From QHWK01 sp035315685 (GTDB taxonomy: Bacteria; Acidobacteriota; Vicinamibacteria; Vicinamibacterales; CAVVIG01), in contig DATFXR010000537.1 in NCBI GenBank assembly GCA_035315685.1, forward strand, positions 1 to 28,545: a stretch of 28,545 bases of DNA. Reading direction: 5' to 3'. The notes under the pieces are model-generated. The model was given only the letters and a program-made list of their open reading frames with translations. It was not told the DNA's origin and did no database searches. The position numbers were made by a program, and so were the translations under genes. Below, piece after piece: positions 1 to 7,484 of the stretch. The number at the start of each line of letters is the position of its first letter. Position 1 is the first letter of the stretch.

Positions 1-516
1 CGCACGGGTCATCCGTTCTACTTCCAGGCGCTCGGTTTGCAGCCGCATCTCGTGGCGATCGGCAAAGCGCTGGGCGGCGGCGTGCCGGTCGGCGCGGCGC
101 TCGTCAGCCAGCAGGTGGCCGACACGATTTCGTTCGGCGATCACGGCACGACCTACGGCGGCAATCTGCTGGCGTGCCGGGCCGCGTTGTGTGTGCTCAC
201 CGAGCTCATGGACGGTGGCCTCGCCGAACAGATTCGCCGCGTCGGGCGCCACTTCGAGCAGAAGGTTCGCGCAATCGCCGCGGCTCGGCCGTCGCTGGTG
301 AAAGAGGCGCGCGGCGCCGGGTTGATGTGGGGGCTGGAGCTGACGCGCGACGCCACGGCAGTCGTCCCCGCCGGCCTCGAGCGCGGCGTGGTCGTGAACC
401 GGACGGCGGAGACGGTCGTGAGGCTGCTGCCGGCGCTCGTGATCACCGAACCTGACGTAGACGCGGCGCTGGCGCGTGTCGATGCGGCGCTGGCCGCCGT
501 CGGAGCACTCTCATGA
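1..516 (+). CDS. argD: Acetylornithine aminotransferase, C-terminal part (5' end outside window)
   Basis: This is the last 171 residues of a class-III PLP aminotransferase that converts N-acetylglutamate semialdehyde to N-acetylornithine in the cytoplasm. The frame is open from base 1. It starts with RTGHPFYFQALG, which matches the usual GRTG segment before the active site, so the first in-frame TTG at 37 is not the start. The PLP lysine is in AIGKALGGG (codon 64-66), followed by PVGAAL and the conserved TYGGNLLACRAAL phosphate-binding segment. The stop overlaps the next start as ATGA (513-516), so it is translationally coupled to the acetyltransferase. A succinylornithine or GABA aminotransferase would look similar, but the argA-argJ-argF neighbours make ArgD the best call. 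Confidence 0.93.
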   Translation, partial: RTGHPFYFQALGLQPHLVAIGKALGGGVPVGAALVSQQVADTISFGDHGTTYGGNLLACRAALCVLTELMDGGLAEQIRRVGRHFEQKVRAIAAARPSLVKEARGAGLMWGLELTRDATAVVPAGLERGVVVNRTAETVVRLLPALVITEPDVDAALARVDAALAAVGALS

Positions 517-1049
517 CCCAGCGGGCACGCATCACCCTGCGCACCGGCGACGTGGCCGACGCGAAGAAACTGTACGCGCTGATCCAGGCGAACCTGGAGG
601 AAGGACATCTGCTGCCGCGGACGCTGAGCGAGCTCACGGTTCACGCGAACCGCTTCGTCGTGGCCGTCCGGGCGCGGAAGATCGTCGGCTGCGCGGAGCT
701 GGCGCCGCTCAGTCCGCACGTGGCCGAGGTGCGATCGCTCGCAGTCGATGCGAAGGCGCGCGGCGCCCGCGTCGGCGTCGCGATCGTCGACGAGCTCCGG
801 CGGCGGGCGCGTCGGGAGGGGTTCGAGAAGCTCTGCGCCTTCACTCACGCGCCGAGCTACTTCATCCACATGGGCTTCTCGATCGTGCCGCATCTGTGGT
901 TGACCGAGAAGGTCTTCACCGACTGCGTGAAGTGCCCGCACTTCCGCCAGTGCGGACAGTACGCGATGGTCGTGCCGCTCGATGTCGCCTTCGACGCCGA
1001 GCGCGGCTACGGGCTTCCAGCGGCCGCCGCAGCGGCCCCGGTCGCGTAG
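513..1049 (+). CDS. argA: Short-form amino-acid N-acetyltransferase (ArgA-like GNAT)
   Basis: A 178-residue stand-alone GNAT domain, probably acetylating glutamate as the first committed step of arginine synthesis. It lacks the amino-acid-kinase domain of classical E. coli ArgA and resembles the short ArgA type found in several non-enteric bacteria. Visible features are the acetyl-CoA loop region VRSLAVDAKARGARVG (residues 73-88) and the segment FTHAPSYFIHMGF (110-122), where the acceptor side of such enzymes lies. A C-terminal cysteine set follows at C138, C141 and C147 (CVKCPHFRQC). The start is fixed by the ATGA overlap with argD, and the stop TAG directly abuts the argJ ATG. ArgJ can also make N-acetylglutamate, so this enzyme may be anaplerotic. 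Substrate is inferred from operon context. Confidence 0.85.
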   Translation: MTQRARITLRTGDVADAKKLYALIQANLEEGHLLPRTLSELTVHANRFVVAVRARKIVGCAELAPLSPHVAEVRSLAVDAKARGARVGVAIVDELRRRARREGFEKLCAFTHAPSYFIHMGFSIVPHLWLTEKVFTDCVKCPHFRQCGQYAMVVPLDVAFDAERGYGLPAAAAAAPVA

Positions 1050-2261
1050 ATGTCGCCGAGCGCACCGGCGACGGCCGGCGGCGTCACCACGGCGCGCGGA
1101 TTTCGCGCGGCCGGCATCAGCGCCGGCATCAAGGCAAACGGCAATGCCGACCTGGCACTGCTCGTCTCCGACGCACCGGCGCAGGCGGCGGCCGTCTTCA
1201 CCACGAACAAGGCGATTGCGGCTCCGGTCGTCGTCTCGCGCGAGCACCTGTCGCGCTCCGGCGGCGTGGCGCGCGCCATCGTCGTCAACAGCGGCTGCGC
1301 CAATGCCTGCACCGGCGACGAAGGACTCGCCGTTGCCCGGAACACCGCCACCGAAGCGGCGCGGCTGGTCGGCTGCCCGCCCGAGCAGGTCCTCGTCGCC
1401 TCGACCGGCGTCATCGGCGTCGCGCTGCCGTTCGACAAGATTCGCAGCGGGCTGCCGGTCGCGCTGCGCTCGCTCGGCGTCGATCAGGGACCGCAGGCGG
1501 CGCGCGCGATCATGACGACCGATCCGTTTCCGAAGGAAGCGGCGGCGCGCTTCGCGGTCAGCGGCCGCGACGCCGCCGTCGGCGGCATGGCCAAAGGCTC
1601 GGGGATGATCGAGCCGATGATGGCGACCATGCTCGGGTTCGTGACGACCGACGCCGCGGTGCCGAAGCCGCTGCTCGAGCGCGCCCTGCGCGAAGCGGTC
1701 CACGACACGTTCAACGCGATCACGGTGGACGGTGAATGCTCGACCAACGACTGCGTGATGCTGCTCGCCAACGGCGCCTCGGGGCTGACCGTCGACGAAT
1801 CGAGCTACGCAGCGTTCGCGGCGGCGCTCACGTCGGTCTGCGGTGAGCTCGCGCTCGGCATCGTCCGCGGCGGCGAGGGAGCGACCAAGCTCGTGACGGT
1901 GCAGGTCACCGGTGCGGCGTCACCCGACGAAGCGCGCCAGGCCGCGAAGGCGATCGCGAATTCGCCGCTCGTGAAGACGGCGATCCACGGTGGCGACCCG
2001 AACTGGGGACGGCTGATCGCCGTCGCCGGACGCGCGGGTGTCGCATTCGAGCTCGAGCGCGCCCGCGTGACGATTGGCTCGATCGTGTTGTTCGACAACG
2101 GGCGGCCACATGACGAGCGGGCCACGGAAGCGGCGGCGTATCTCACCGGAACCGATCTCACGGTGTCGGTCGATCTCGGCGCCGGCCGCGCCTCGTCTAC
2201 GGTCTGGACGTGCGATCTCAGCGCCGAATACGTGCGCATCAACGCGGACTATCGAACATGA
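1050..2261 (+). CDS. argJ: Bifunctional glutamate N-acetyltransferase / amino-acid acetyltransferase
   Basis: 403 residues, normal ArgJ length. The enzyme transfers the acetyl group from N-acetylornithine to glutamate, and in bifunctional forms also uses acetyl-CoA. The autoprocessing site is clear: KGSGMIEPMMATMLGF, with cleavage expected between A192 and T193, the new N-terminal threonine being the nucleophile. Other family segments are SGCANACTGDEG (81-92), DGECSTNDCV (227-236) and, near the C-terminus, IHGGDPNWGRLIAVAGRAG. The ATG follows the argA stop with no gap. The stop overlaps the argF start (ATGA). Together with argD and argF this is the cyclic acetyl-recycling route. Whether it is mono- or bifunctional cannot be read from the sequence. 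Confidence 0.96.
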   Translation: MSPSAPATAGGVTTARGFRAAGISAGIKANGNADLALLVSDAPAQAAAVFTTNKAIAAPVVVSREHLSRSGGVARAIVVNSGCANACTGDEGLAVARNTATEAARLVGCPPEQVLVASTGVIGVALPFDKIRSGLPVALRSLGVDQGPQAARAIMTTDPFPKEAAARFAVSGRDAAVGGMAKGSGMIEPMMATMLGFVTTDAAVPKPLLERALREAVHDTFNAITVDGECSTNDCVMLLANGASGLTVDESSYAAFAAALTSVCGELALGIVRGGEGATKLVTVQVTGAASPDEARQAAKAIANSPLVKTAIHGGDPNWGRLIAVAGRAGVAFELERARVTIGSIVLFDNGRPHDERATEAAAYLTGTDLTVSVDLGAGRASSTVWTCDLSAEYVRINADYRT

Positions 2262-3226
2262 CGCCCACCACGCCAGCCACCCAGACGCGGAAGGACTTTC
2301 TGTCGGTGCTCGATCTCGATGCCTTCGATCTCGAGCGGTGCCTGCACCTCGCCGCGCAGCTGAAGGCCGATCGATCGCTCGGCCGCCAGGCGCCGACCGC
2401 TGATGCGCTCAACGGCCGTCACGTGGCGCTGCTCTTCGAGAAGCCGTCGCTGCGGACGCGGACGACCTTCGAGATCGCGATCCGTGAGCTGGGCGGCCAT
2501 CTCGTCGCACTGCAGCCCGACGTTGCGCTGGGACGGCGCGAACCGGTTGCCGACGTCGCGCGCAACCTCGAACGCTGGGTCGACGCGATCGTCGTGCGGA
2601 CGTTCTCGCAGGACATCCTGGAGGAGTTTGCCGCCGCCGCGACGAAACTCCACGTCATCAACGCGCTGACCGACGAAGAGCACCCCTGCCAGGCGATCGC
2701 GGATTTCATGACGCTGCAGGAACGGTTCGGACACCTGCGCGGCCGGACGATCGCCTACGTCGGCGACGGCAACAACGTCGCGACGTCGCTTGCACACGCG
2801 GCAGCGATGCTCGGCGTCCACCTTCATGTGGCGAGCCCAGAACCATATCAGCTGCCGCACGCCGTCGTTCAGCAGGCGACCGCCGCCGCGCGGCATGGTG
2901 CGCGGCTGCGGCTCTTCACCGACGCCGCCGATGCGGTGGCCGGCGTCGATGCCGTCTACACCGACACCTGGACGTCGATGGGCCAGGAAGCGGAGGCCGC
3001 CATCCGCCGGCGCATATTCGCGAACCATCAGGTGAACGACGACCTGATGTCGCTGGCCAAGCCGGGCGCGCTGTTCATGCACTGCCTGCCGGCGCACCGC
3101 GGCGAGGAAGTGACCGCGGACGTGTTCGAGTCGGACGCGTCGGTCGTGTTCGACCAGGCCGAGAACCGCCTCCACGGGCAGAAGGCGCTGCTGCTGATGC
3201 TCCTCGTCCCGTCGCTGTCGCTGTAG
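2258..3226 (+). CDS. argF: Ornithine carbamoyltransferase
   Basis: 322 residues. It condenses ornithine and carbamoyl phosphate to citrulline. The carbamoyl-phosphate loop reads SLRTRTTFE (from S64); the commoner form is STRT, so the second position is Leu here. HPCQ (142-145) and HCLPAHRGEEV (275-285) are the carbamoyl and ornithine site motifs, the latter typical of OTCase rather than aspartate transcarbamoylase. LGRREPVADVARNL (91-104) fits the 80s loop. I chose the ATG at 2258 because it overlaps the argJ stop as ATGA and gives normal length; an upstream in-frame start at 2210 would add 16 residues inside argJ. N-acetyl- or N-succinylornithine transcarbamoylases are the alternatives; HCLP and the argJ context favour OTCase. 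Confidence 0.94.
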   Translation: MTPTTPATQTRKDFLSVLDLDAFDLERCLHLAAQLKADRSLGRQAPTADALNGRHVALLFEKPSLRTRTTFEIAIRELGGHLVALQPDVALGRREPVADVARNLERWVDAIVVRTFSQDILEEFAAAATKLHVINALTDEEHPCQAIADFMTLQERFGHLRGRTIAYVGDGNNVATSLAHAAAMLGVHLHVASPEPYQLPHAVVQQATAAARHGARLRLFTDAADAVAGVDAVYTDTWTSMGQEAEAAIRRRIFANHQVNDDLMSLAKPGALFMHCLPAHRGEEVTADVFESDASVVFDQAENRLHGQKALLLMLLVPSLSL

Positions 3227-3227
3227 G

Positions 3228-3312
3228 AAAAGCAACCGCAGAGTTCGCGGAGAACGCAGAACCAACGTTGGTTCTTTTCTCTGCGATCTCTGCGTTCTCT
3301 GCGGTTGCTTTT
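3228..3312. repeat. Long palindromic intergenic repeat, possible argF terminator
   Basis: A 16-bp perfect inverted repeat (3228-3243 AAAAGCAACCGCAGAG against 3297-3312) encloses a central 18-bp perfect palindrome AGAACCAACGTTGGTTCT at 3258-3275. The 3' part also repeats the word TCTCTGCG/TTCTCTGCG. The structure starts one base after the argF stop and ends with a T run on the plus strand, so it could end argF transcription or act on both strands. The CTCTGCGGTT vocabulary resembles dispersed repeats in some GC-rich environmental bacteria; copy number here is unknown. Confidence 0.75.
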
Positions 3313-3348
3313 CATCGTGACGTTGCGCCGCGATAAGATCGCGGCGAC

Positions 3349-5046
3349 ATGGCCGCCGCGCCGTGGCTTGCCCACTACGACTCCGACGTCGCGCCGACGC
3401 TCGCGCCATACCCCGACCGCACCCTGCTCGACGCGCTGGCGGAGTTCGCCCGCACGCAGCCCGATCGGCCGGCGATGCTGTTCAAGGGCGCGCGGGTGAC
3501 CTACGGCGAGCTCGATCGGCTGAGCGACGCGTGCGCCGCGGCGTTTGCTGCGCTCGGCGTCGGGCGCGGCGATCGCGTCGGACTGCTGCTTCCCAACTGC
3601 CCGCAGTTCGTCATCGCGGAGTTCGGTGCGTGGAAGATCGGCGCGATTGTCGCGCCGCTCAACCCGATCTACACCGAGCACGAGCTCGAGAGCCCGCTGC
3701 GCGAGCACGGCATCGAAACCGTGCTGACCCTGACACGCTTCTACGCCCGCGTGAAGCGCGTGCAGCGGACGACCGGCATCCGCCGGGTGATCGCAACCAG
3801 CATCAAGGAGCATTTTCCGCCGCTGCTCCGCTTCCTGTTCACGGCCTTCCGTGAAAAGCAGGACGGCGATCGCATCGCACTCGAGCCCGGCGATCACGAT
3901 TTCGCGCACCTGCTGCTGTTGAATCGCGGCCGGAAGCCTGCAGCCCCGCGCGTGTCGCCGCGCGATCCGGCGGTGGTGCTGCTGAGCGGCGGGACCACCG
4001 GCACGCCGAAAGGCGTCCTCGGCACGCACGCGGCCTACGTCATGGCCGGCGCGCAGATCAAGGCGTGGAACGCGTCCGTGCTGCGGGGCGCAGACGACGT
4101 CACGTTCCTGCCGCTGCCGCTGTTCCACGTGTACGGCAACGTCGGCGCGCAGGCGTTGACGTTTCTGAACGGTGCGTCACTGGCGCTGGTGCCGAATCCG
4201 CGCGATCTCGACGACCTGCTCGCCACGATCAAGCGCGTGAAGCCGACGTTCTTCAGCGGCGTGCCGACGCTCTACATCGCGCTGCTGAATCATCCCGACG
4301 TCCGGCGCGGCAAAGTGGACTTCAGCTCGATCCGCATCTGTTTCTCCGGCGCGTCCGCGCTGCTCGCCGACACGAAGACGGGCTTCGAGGCGCTGACCGG
4401 CGCGCGTATCGTCGAAGGCTACTCGCTGACCGAGGCGATGATGGCGCTCTGTGTCAACCCGGTGAAGGGCCAGAACAAGCTGGGGTCGGTCGGCATGCCG
4501 CTGCCCGACGTCACCGTGCGAGTGGTGGACAGCGACACCGGCTCGCGCGAGGTCGCGGTGAACGAGACCGGAGAAATCGTGATTGCCGCGCCCCAGCTGA
4601 TGGAAGGCTACTGGAACCATCCCGACGAGACGGCGATCGTGCTGCGCCAACACGCCTTCGACGGGGTCACGACACGCTGGCTCCACACGGGCGATCTCGG
4701 CCGCATGGACGAGGACGGCTACGTCTTCATCGTCGACCGCAAGAAAGACCTGATCAAGACCAGCGGATTCCAGGTCTGGCCGCGCGAGATCGAAGAGGTG
4801 CTTGCGTCGCATCCGGCGGTGGCGGAAGTCGGTGTCGCTGGAGTTCCCGACGACACGAAAGGCGAGGTCGTGAAGGCGTGGGTCGTCCTGCGCGCGGGGC
4901 AGGCGATTGACGAACCGGCGCTCCGCGCCTACTGCCGGGAGCGGCTTGCGCCTTACAAGGTACCGTCGACGATCACGTTCCGCACCGATCTGCCGAAGAC
5001 GATGGTCGGGAAAGTGCTGCGGCGGTCGCTGCGCGACGGCGGGTAG
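3349..5046 (+). CDS. AMP-dependent acyl-CoA synthetase (long-chain fatty-acid--CoA ligase type)
   Basis: 565 residues, an ANL-superfamily enzyme that adenylates a carboxylate (probably a fatty acid) and transfers it to CoA. The P-loop is SGGTTGTPKG (213-222). Other motifs are EGYSLTEAM (356-364, adenine/carboxylate site), the ATP-binding HTGDLG (446-451), the hinge DRKKDLIKTSGFQVWPREIE (463-482) and catalytic lysine K555 in PKTMVGKVLRR. The N-terminal segment TLLDALAEFARTQPDRPAMLFKGARVTYGELD is typical of the long-chain branch. All catalytic motifs are intact. The ATG at 3349 gives normal length; no strong Shine-Dalgarno is visible. It lies 36 bp after the palindromic repeat and 5 bp before the first possible start of the hydrolase gene, so those two may be co-transcribed. 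Chain-length specificity cannot be read. Confidence 0.92.
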   Translation: MAAAPWLAHYDSDVAPTLAPYPDRTLLDALAEFARTQPDRPAMLFKGARVTYGELDRLSDACAAAFAALGVGRGDRVGLLLPNCPQFVIAEFGAWKIGAIVAPLNPIYTEHELESPLREHGIETVLTLTRFYARVKRVQRTTGIRRVIATSIKEHFPPLLRFLFTAFREKQDGDRIALEPGDHDFAHLLLLNRGRKPAAPRVSPRDPAVVLLSGGTTGTPKGVLGTHAAYVMAGAQIKAWNASVLRGADDVTFLPLPLFHVYGNVGAQALTFLNGASLALVPNPRDLDDLLATIKRVKPTFFSGVPTLYIALLNHPDVRRGKVDFSSIRICFSGASALLADTKTGFEALTGARIVEGYSLTEAMMALCVNPVKGQNKLGSVGMPLPDVTVRVVDSDTGSREVAVNETGEIVIAAPQLMEGYWNHPDETAIVLRQHAFDGVTTRWLHTGDLGRMDEDGYVFIVDRKKDLIKTSGFQVWPREIEEVLASHPAVAEVGVAGVPDDTKGEVVKAWVVLRAGQAIDEPALRAYCRERLAPYKVPSTITFRTDLPKTMVGKVLRRSLRDGG

Positions 5047-5050
5047 GGCC

Positions 5051-5094
5051 GATGGGACGGATGGGACCAATGGGACGGATGGGAAGGATGGGTC
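5051..5094 (+). repeat. Tandem degenerate 9-mer ATGGGACGG repeat over the hydrolase start
   Basis: Five copies of a 9-nt unit (ATGGGACGG, ATGGGACCA, ATGGGACGG, ATGGGAAGG, then ATGGGTCAG) run in frame, each giving Met-Gly-x. A following stretch, GTCAGGCACGTCAGGCAGGT and on to about 5135, is repetitive too (GGTCxGG words). The repeat supplies the start codons of the gene behind it. Confidence 0.8.
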
Positions 5095-5969
5095 AGGCAC
5101 GTCAGGCAGGTCGGACGGTCTGGACAGGTCTGATTGGTCTGATGGTCCTGGTTCTGCCGGCGCTCGTGGCCCGATCGACGGTCGTCCGCGCTGAGGCGGA
5201 AAAGTTCGAGGTGTACGCCGTCCGCTTTGCGACGATCGCGAACTTTCCGGTTTCGAGCCTCGTCGCCGGTGCCGATCGGTCGCGGCGCATGGACATCGCG
5301 ATGATGATCTGGGTACTGAAAGGGAACGACGGCCGCGTCGCCGTTGTCGACTCCGGCTTTCATCGCGAACAGTACTTCCGCCAGTTCAGCGTGAAGGACT
5401 ACATCAAACCGCACGACGCGCTGGCGCCCCTCGGGATCACCGCCGACAAAGTGACCGACATCTTGCTGTCGCACATGCACTGGGATCACGCCGGCGGCGT
5501 CGATCTGTTTCCATCGGCGCGCGTGTGGATGCAGAAAGACGAGTACGACTACTACACCGGCGACGCGTGGCAATCGGCGCGAACGCACGGCGGCATCGAC
5601 CCGGACGACGTGCTGGAAGTCGTGAAGCGGAACACCCAGGGCAAGGTGTCGTTCGTACGCGGAGACGACGACACGCTGTTATCGGGCGTCTTGTTCGGCG
5701 TCGGGGGCAAGCATACCTGGGCGTCGCAGTTCGTGAGCGTCCAGACCCGAGCCCATACCGTGGTCCTCGCGTCCGACAATATGTATCTCTACGAGAATCT
5801 GGATGCCCATCTCGCAATCGCACAGACGCTCGACGCAGCGTCCAATCTTCGGACGCAGGACCGGATGCGGTCTATCGCCAGCGAGCCGCGGTTTCTGATC
5901 CCGGGGCACGATCCGGCGGTGTTCGAGCGCTTCCCCCACATCTCCGAACGCATCGTGCGAATCGATTAG
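5052..5969 (+). CDS. Exported metallo-beta-lactamase-fold hydrolase (AHL-lactonase-like family)
   Basis: Up to 305 residues. The zinc-site set is complete: HMHWDHAGG (H141, H143, D145, H146), H221, bridging D242 and H286 in IPGHDP. This order with a broad N-terminal strand region resembles the N-acyl-homoserine lactonase-like branch, but the substrate is not determined. A hydrophobic stretch (about 23-40, TGLIGLMVLVLPALVA) looks like a signal peptide ending near VRAEA, so the protein is probably periplasmic. The start is uncertain: codons 1-14 lie in a tandem ATGGGACGG-type repeat, giving five in-frame ATGs (M1, M4, M7, M10, M13) and M31. M10 or M13 would still leave a full signal peptide. 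Confidence 0.85.
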   Translation: MGRMGPMGRMGRMGQARQAGRTVWTGLIGLMVLVLPALVARSTVVRAEAEKFEVYAVRFATIANFPVSSLVAGADRSRRMDIAMMIWVLKGNDGRVAVVDSGFHREQYFRQFSVKDYIKPHDALAPLGITADKVTDILLSHMHWDHAGGVDLFPSARVWMQKDEYDYYTGDAWQSARTHGGIDPDDVLEVVKRNTQGKVSFVRGDDDTLLSGVLFGVGGKHTWASQFVSVQTRAHTVVLASDNMYLYENLDAHLAIAQTLDAASNLRTQDRMRSIASEPRFLIPGHDPAVFERFPHISERIVRID

Positions 5970-5983
5970 CGTAAGCGCTTACG
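5970..5983. promoter_or_regulatory. 14-bp perfect palindrome, LacI-family-operator-like
   Basis: CGTAAGCGCTTACG begins directly after the TAG of the hydrolase gene. The symmetric centre and GTAAGCGCTTAC core look like operators of LacI/GalR-type regulators (central CG/GC step). No plus-strand gene follows it, as the next gene is convergent, and no LacI-type regulator is encoded in the window, so a role as operator is uncertain; it may be only a hairpin. Confidence 0.35.
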
Positions 5984-6059
5984 TGGTTGGTTCGCTGGAT
6001 CGAGGGCGGATCGCGGATTTCGGAGGAATATCACTTCTTCACAGCGGCACATCGCTTGC

Positions 6060-6192
6060 CTTACGGACAGCGACGCCGCTCGTCACGCACGGCGTCCTGA
6101 CGAGCCACGGTGCGGCGGGCGGTTCCGGTGTCAATCCCGACAGGTCCGCCGGTGCTGCAGACGTGCCGTGGCTCCTCAGGCCTCCTCGTAAG
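6060..6192. other. Foldable intergenic element between convergent genes
   Basis: Nested inverted repeats: outer CTTACG (6060-6065) with CGTAAG (6187-6192); then CCTGACGAGCCACGG (6096-6110) with CCGTGGCTCCTCAGG (6166-6180), one mismatch in 15; and inner GC-rich arms near 6113-6122 and 6146-6152. It fills the space between the end of the hydrolase gene (plus) and the end of the minus-strand gene stopping at 6194. No U tract follows on either strand. It may be a bidirectional transcription end, a structured RNA or a repeat element. I do not recognise a riboswitch class. Confidence 0.4.
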
Positions 6193-6193
6193 C

Positions 6194-7429
6194 TTACCGC
6201 GGTTCCCCGGTCAACCGTCGCCCCTTCAGCAGCACATCAATTGAATCGGCCCGGCCATTTACAAAATCGACACGTGTGAGGCCTTCCGGCGTCTGACCGA
6301 TCACCGCCGGAATCGACAACGCGGTCAGATACCAGCCCGCTGGCAACACGACGGAGTTGTGCGGACGCCCCAGGCTGCGCTCGAACACGAACTCGTCACC
6401 GTCAAGGCGATAGCTTTGTCGCGCCGTATACGTTTCGGACAGCCGCAGCCGCACCGACTGCCCTTTCCTGACCGGAGCGAAGCGCGTGACGACCACCTGC
6501 TGGCCGGGTGCCACCTGCTCGCCGTCTGTTTCAATGCCTGCCGCCTTCATCTGCGCGCCGGTGAGGATCTCGCCCTTCAGGGCTTCGCCGGTATCGAGGA
6601 TTCGCGCCGACGGATTCGTTACGGTGCTGCCCGTCCGCACGACGTTGAGGTATTTGTCGACGCCTTCGCGCGATTCGGTGTAGTCGTGATACAGGCTGAA
6701 CGCGCTCGTCGCAGGTTGCTGCAGGAAGTAGACGATGTCGCGATCCTGATGCGCGCGCTCGGAGAGACGCGCTCGCTCAGTCGGTCCTTGTGACGGCGGC
6801 GACTCCCAGCTGCGCGCGTCGGTCAGCGGCCGCGGCCTCGCGGCATCGCCCGACGGAGCGCCGCGCGCACCCTTCAGCGTGAGCGCCGCCGGTCCCGGAC
6901 TCTGGTGCATGAAGCTGACTCGGATTCGCCCATCGGTCTCGGCCAGCACCTGCGACGGCACGTTGCAGTCGGTCAGTCGATAGCCGGCGGGCAGCACGAA
7001 CGCGACGCGGCCAATGCCAATCGCGCGCTCGAACACAATCGAGTCGCCTTCGCGCCGATAACTCGTCGCGTCTCTGTAGGTCTTGACGATGCGCAGGCGA
7101 GCCTGTCCGCCGTCGGGCGGGACGGGACGAGCGAGCTGGATCTGCAAGCCGTCGGGACGCTGATCCACCTTCAGCGGTGCCCCCGTCATGAGGTCGACGA
7201 CCGCGTCGTCCCGGCTTTCGACGAAACTCAGCCCGCTACCGGCCCGATCGAAGAAAGTAGTCGCACCGGGCGTGGTAACCGCAACCTCGTACGTGGTCTT
7301 GAACGACGCGGTTTCAGGCGACAGCAGTTCGTAGACGGCGTACTCATCCTGGACGGACTGTTGTGACTGTGCGGCCGCCGCCGTGGCCGCCAGCAGAATC
7401 AGGAGCGCTGCTCGAGGCGTGCGTGACAA
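6194..7429 (-). CDS. Exported protein of unknown function with two related halves
   Basis: 411 residues. I do not recognise a family. An N-terminal signal peptide (RAALLILLAATAAAAQS, cleavage near residue 20-21) predicts export. The body has two similar halves, about 28-187 and 230-404. Matching landmarks are ATSYRREGDSIVFERAIGIG...VLPAGYRL (121-152) and ARQSYRLDGDEFVFERSLGR...VLPAGWYL (336-368), each ending in ALTLKG or DVLLKG. The folds are likely beta-rich. The start is TTG at 7429, set by a strong AGGAGG seven bases upstream. The MFS transporter gene lies 55 bp upstream on the same strand, so co-transcription is plausible. Confidence 0.8.
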   Translation of the reverse strand: MSRTPRAALLILLAATAAAAQSQQSVQDEYAVYELLSPETASFKTTYEVAVTTPGATTFFDRAGSGLSFVESRDDAVVDLMTGAPLKVDQRPDGLQIQLARPVPPDGGQARLRIVKTYRDATSYRREGDSIVFERAIGIGRVAFVLPAGYRLTDCNVPSQVLAETDGRIRVSFMHQSPGPAALTLKGARGAPSGDAARPRPLTDARSWESPPSQGPTERARLSERAHQDRDIVYFLQQPATSAFSLYHDYTESREGVDKYLNVVRTGSTVTNPSARILDTGEALKGEILTGAQMKAAGIETDGEQVAPGQQVVVTRFAPVRKGQSVRLRLSETYTARQSYRLDGDEFVFERSLGRPHNSVVLPAGWYLTALSIPAVIGQTPEGLTRVDFVNGRADSIDVLLKGRRLTGEPR

Positions 7430-7448
7430 GGTCGACCTCCTGCCTCCG

Positions 7449-7465
7449 CGGCGGATTTTCCGCCG
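7449..7465 (-). other. Stem-loop just ahead of the Shine-Dalgarno of the two-half protein
   Basis: CGGCGGA (7449-7455) pairs perfectly with TCCGCCG (7459-7465) over a 3-base loop. It sits between the MFS stop and the AGGAGG at about 7437-7442. It lacks a clean U tract on the minus strand, so it is a poor terminator; it could tune readthrough or translation between the two genes. Confidence 0.35.
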
Positions 7466-7484
7466 TGGACTGGCGAAGCCACCG

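Noticed and set aside
153..1703. A 516-codon minus-strand frame across argD, argA and argJ
   Set aside because: Overlaps three recognisable arginine genes on the other strand; Arg- and Asp-rich shadow.
6060..6192. Integron attC site
   Set aside because: An imperfect palindrome of suitable size, but no GTTRRRY / RYYYAAC core sites at the ends and no integrase in the window.
5983..6279. A 98-codon plus-strand frame in the gap after the hydrolase gene
   Set aside because: It runs through the inverted-repeat element and into the end of the opposite gene, with no ribosome site and no protein-like pattern.
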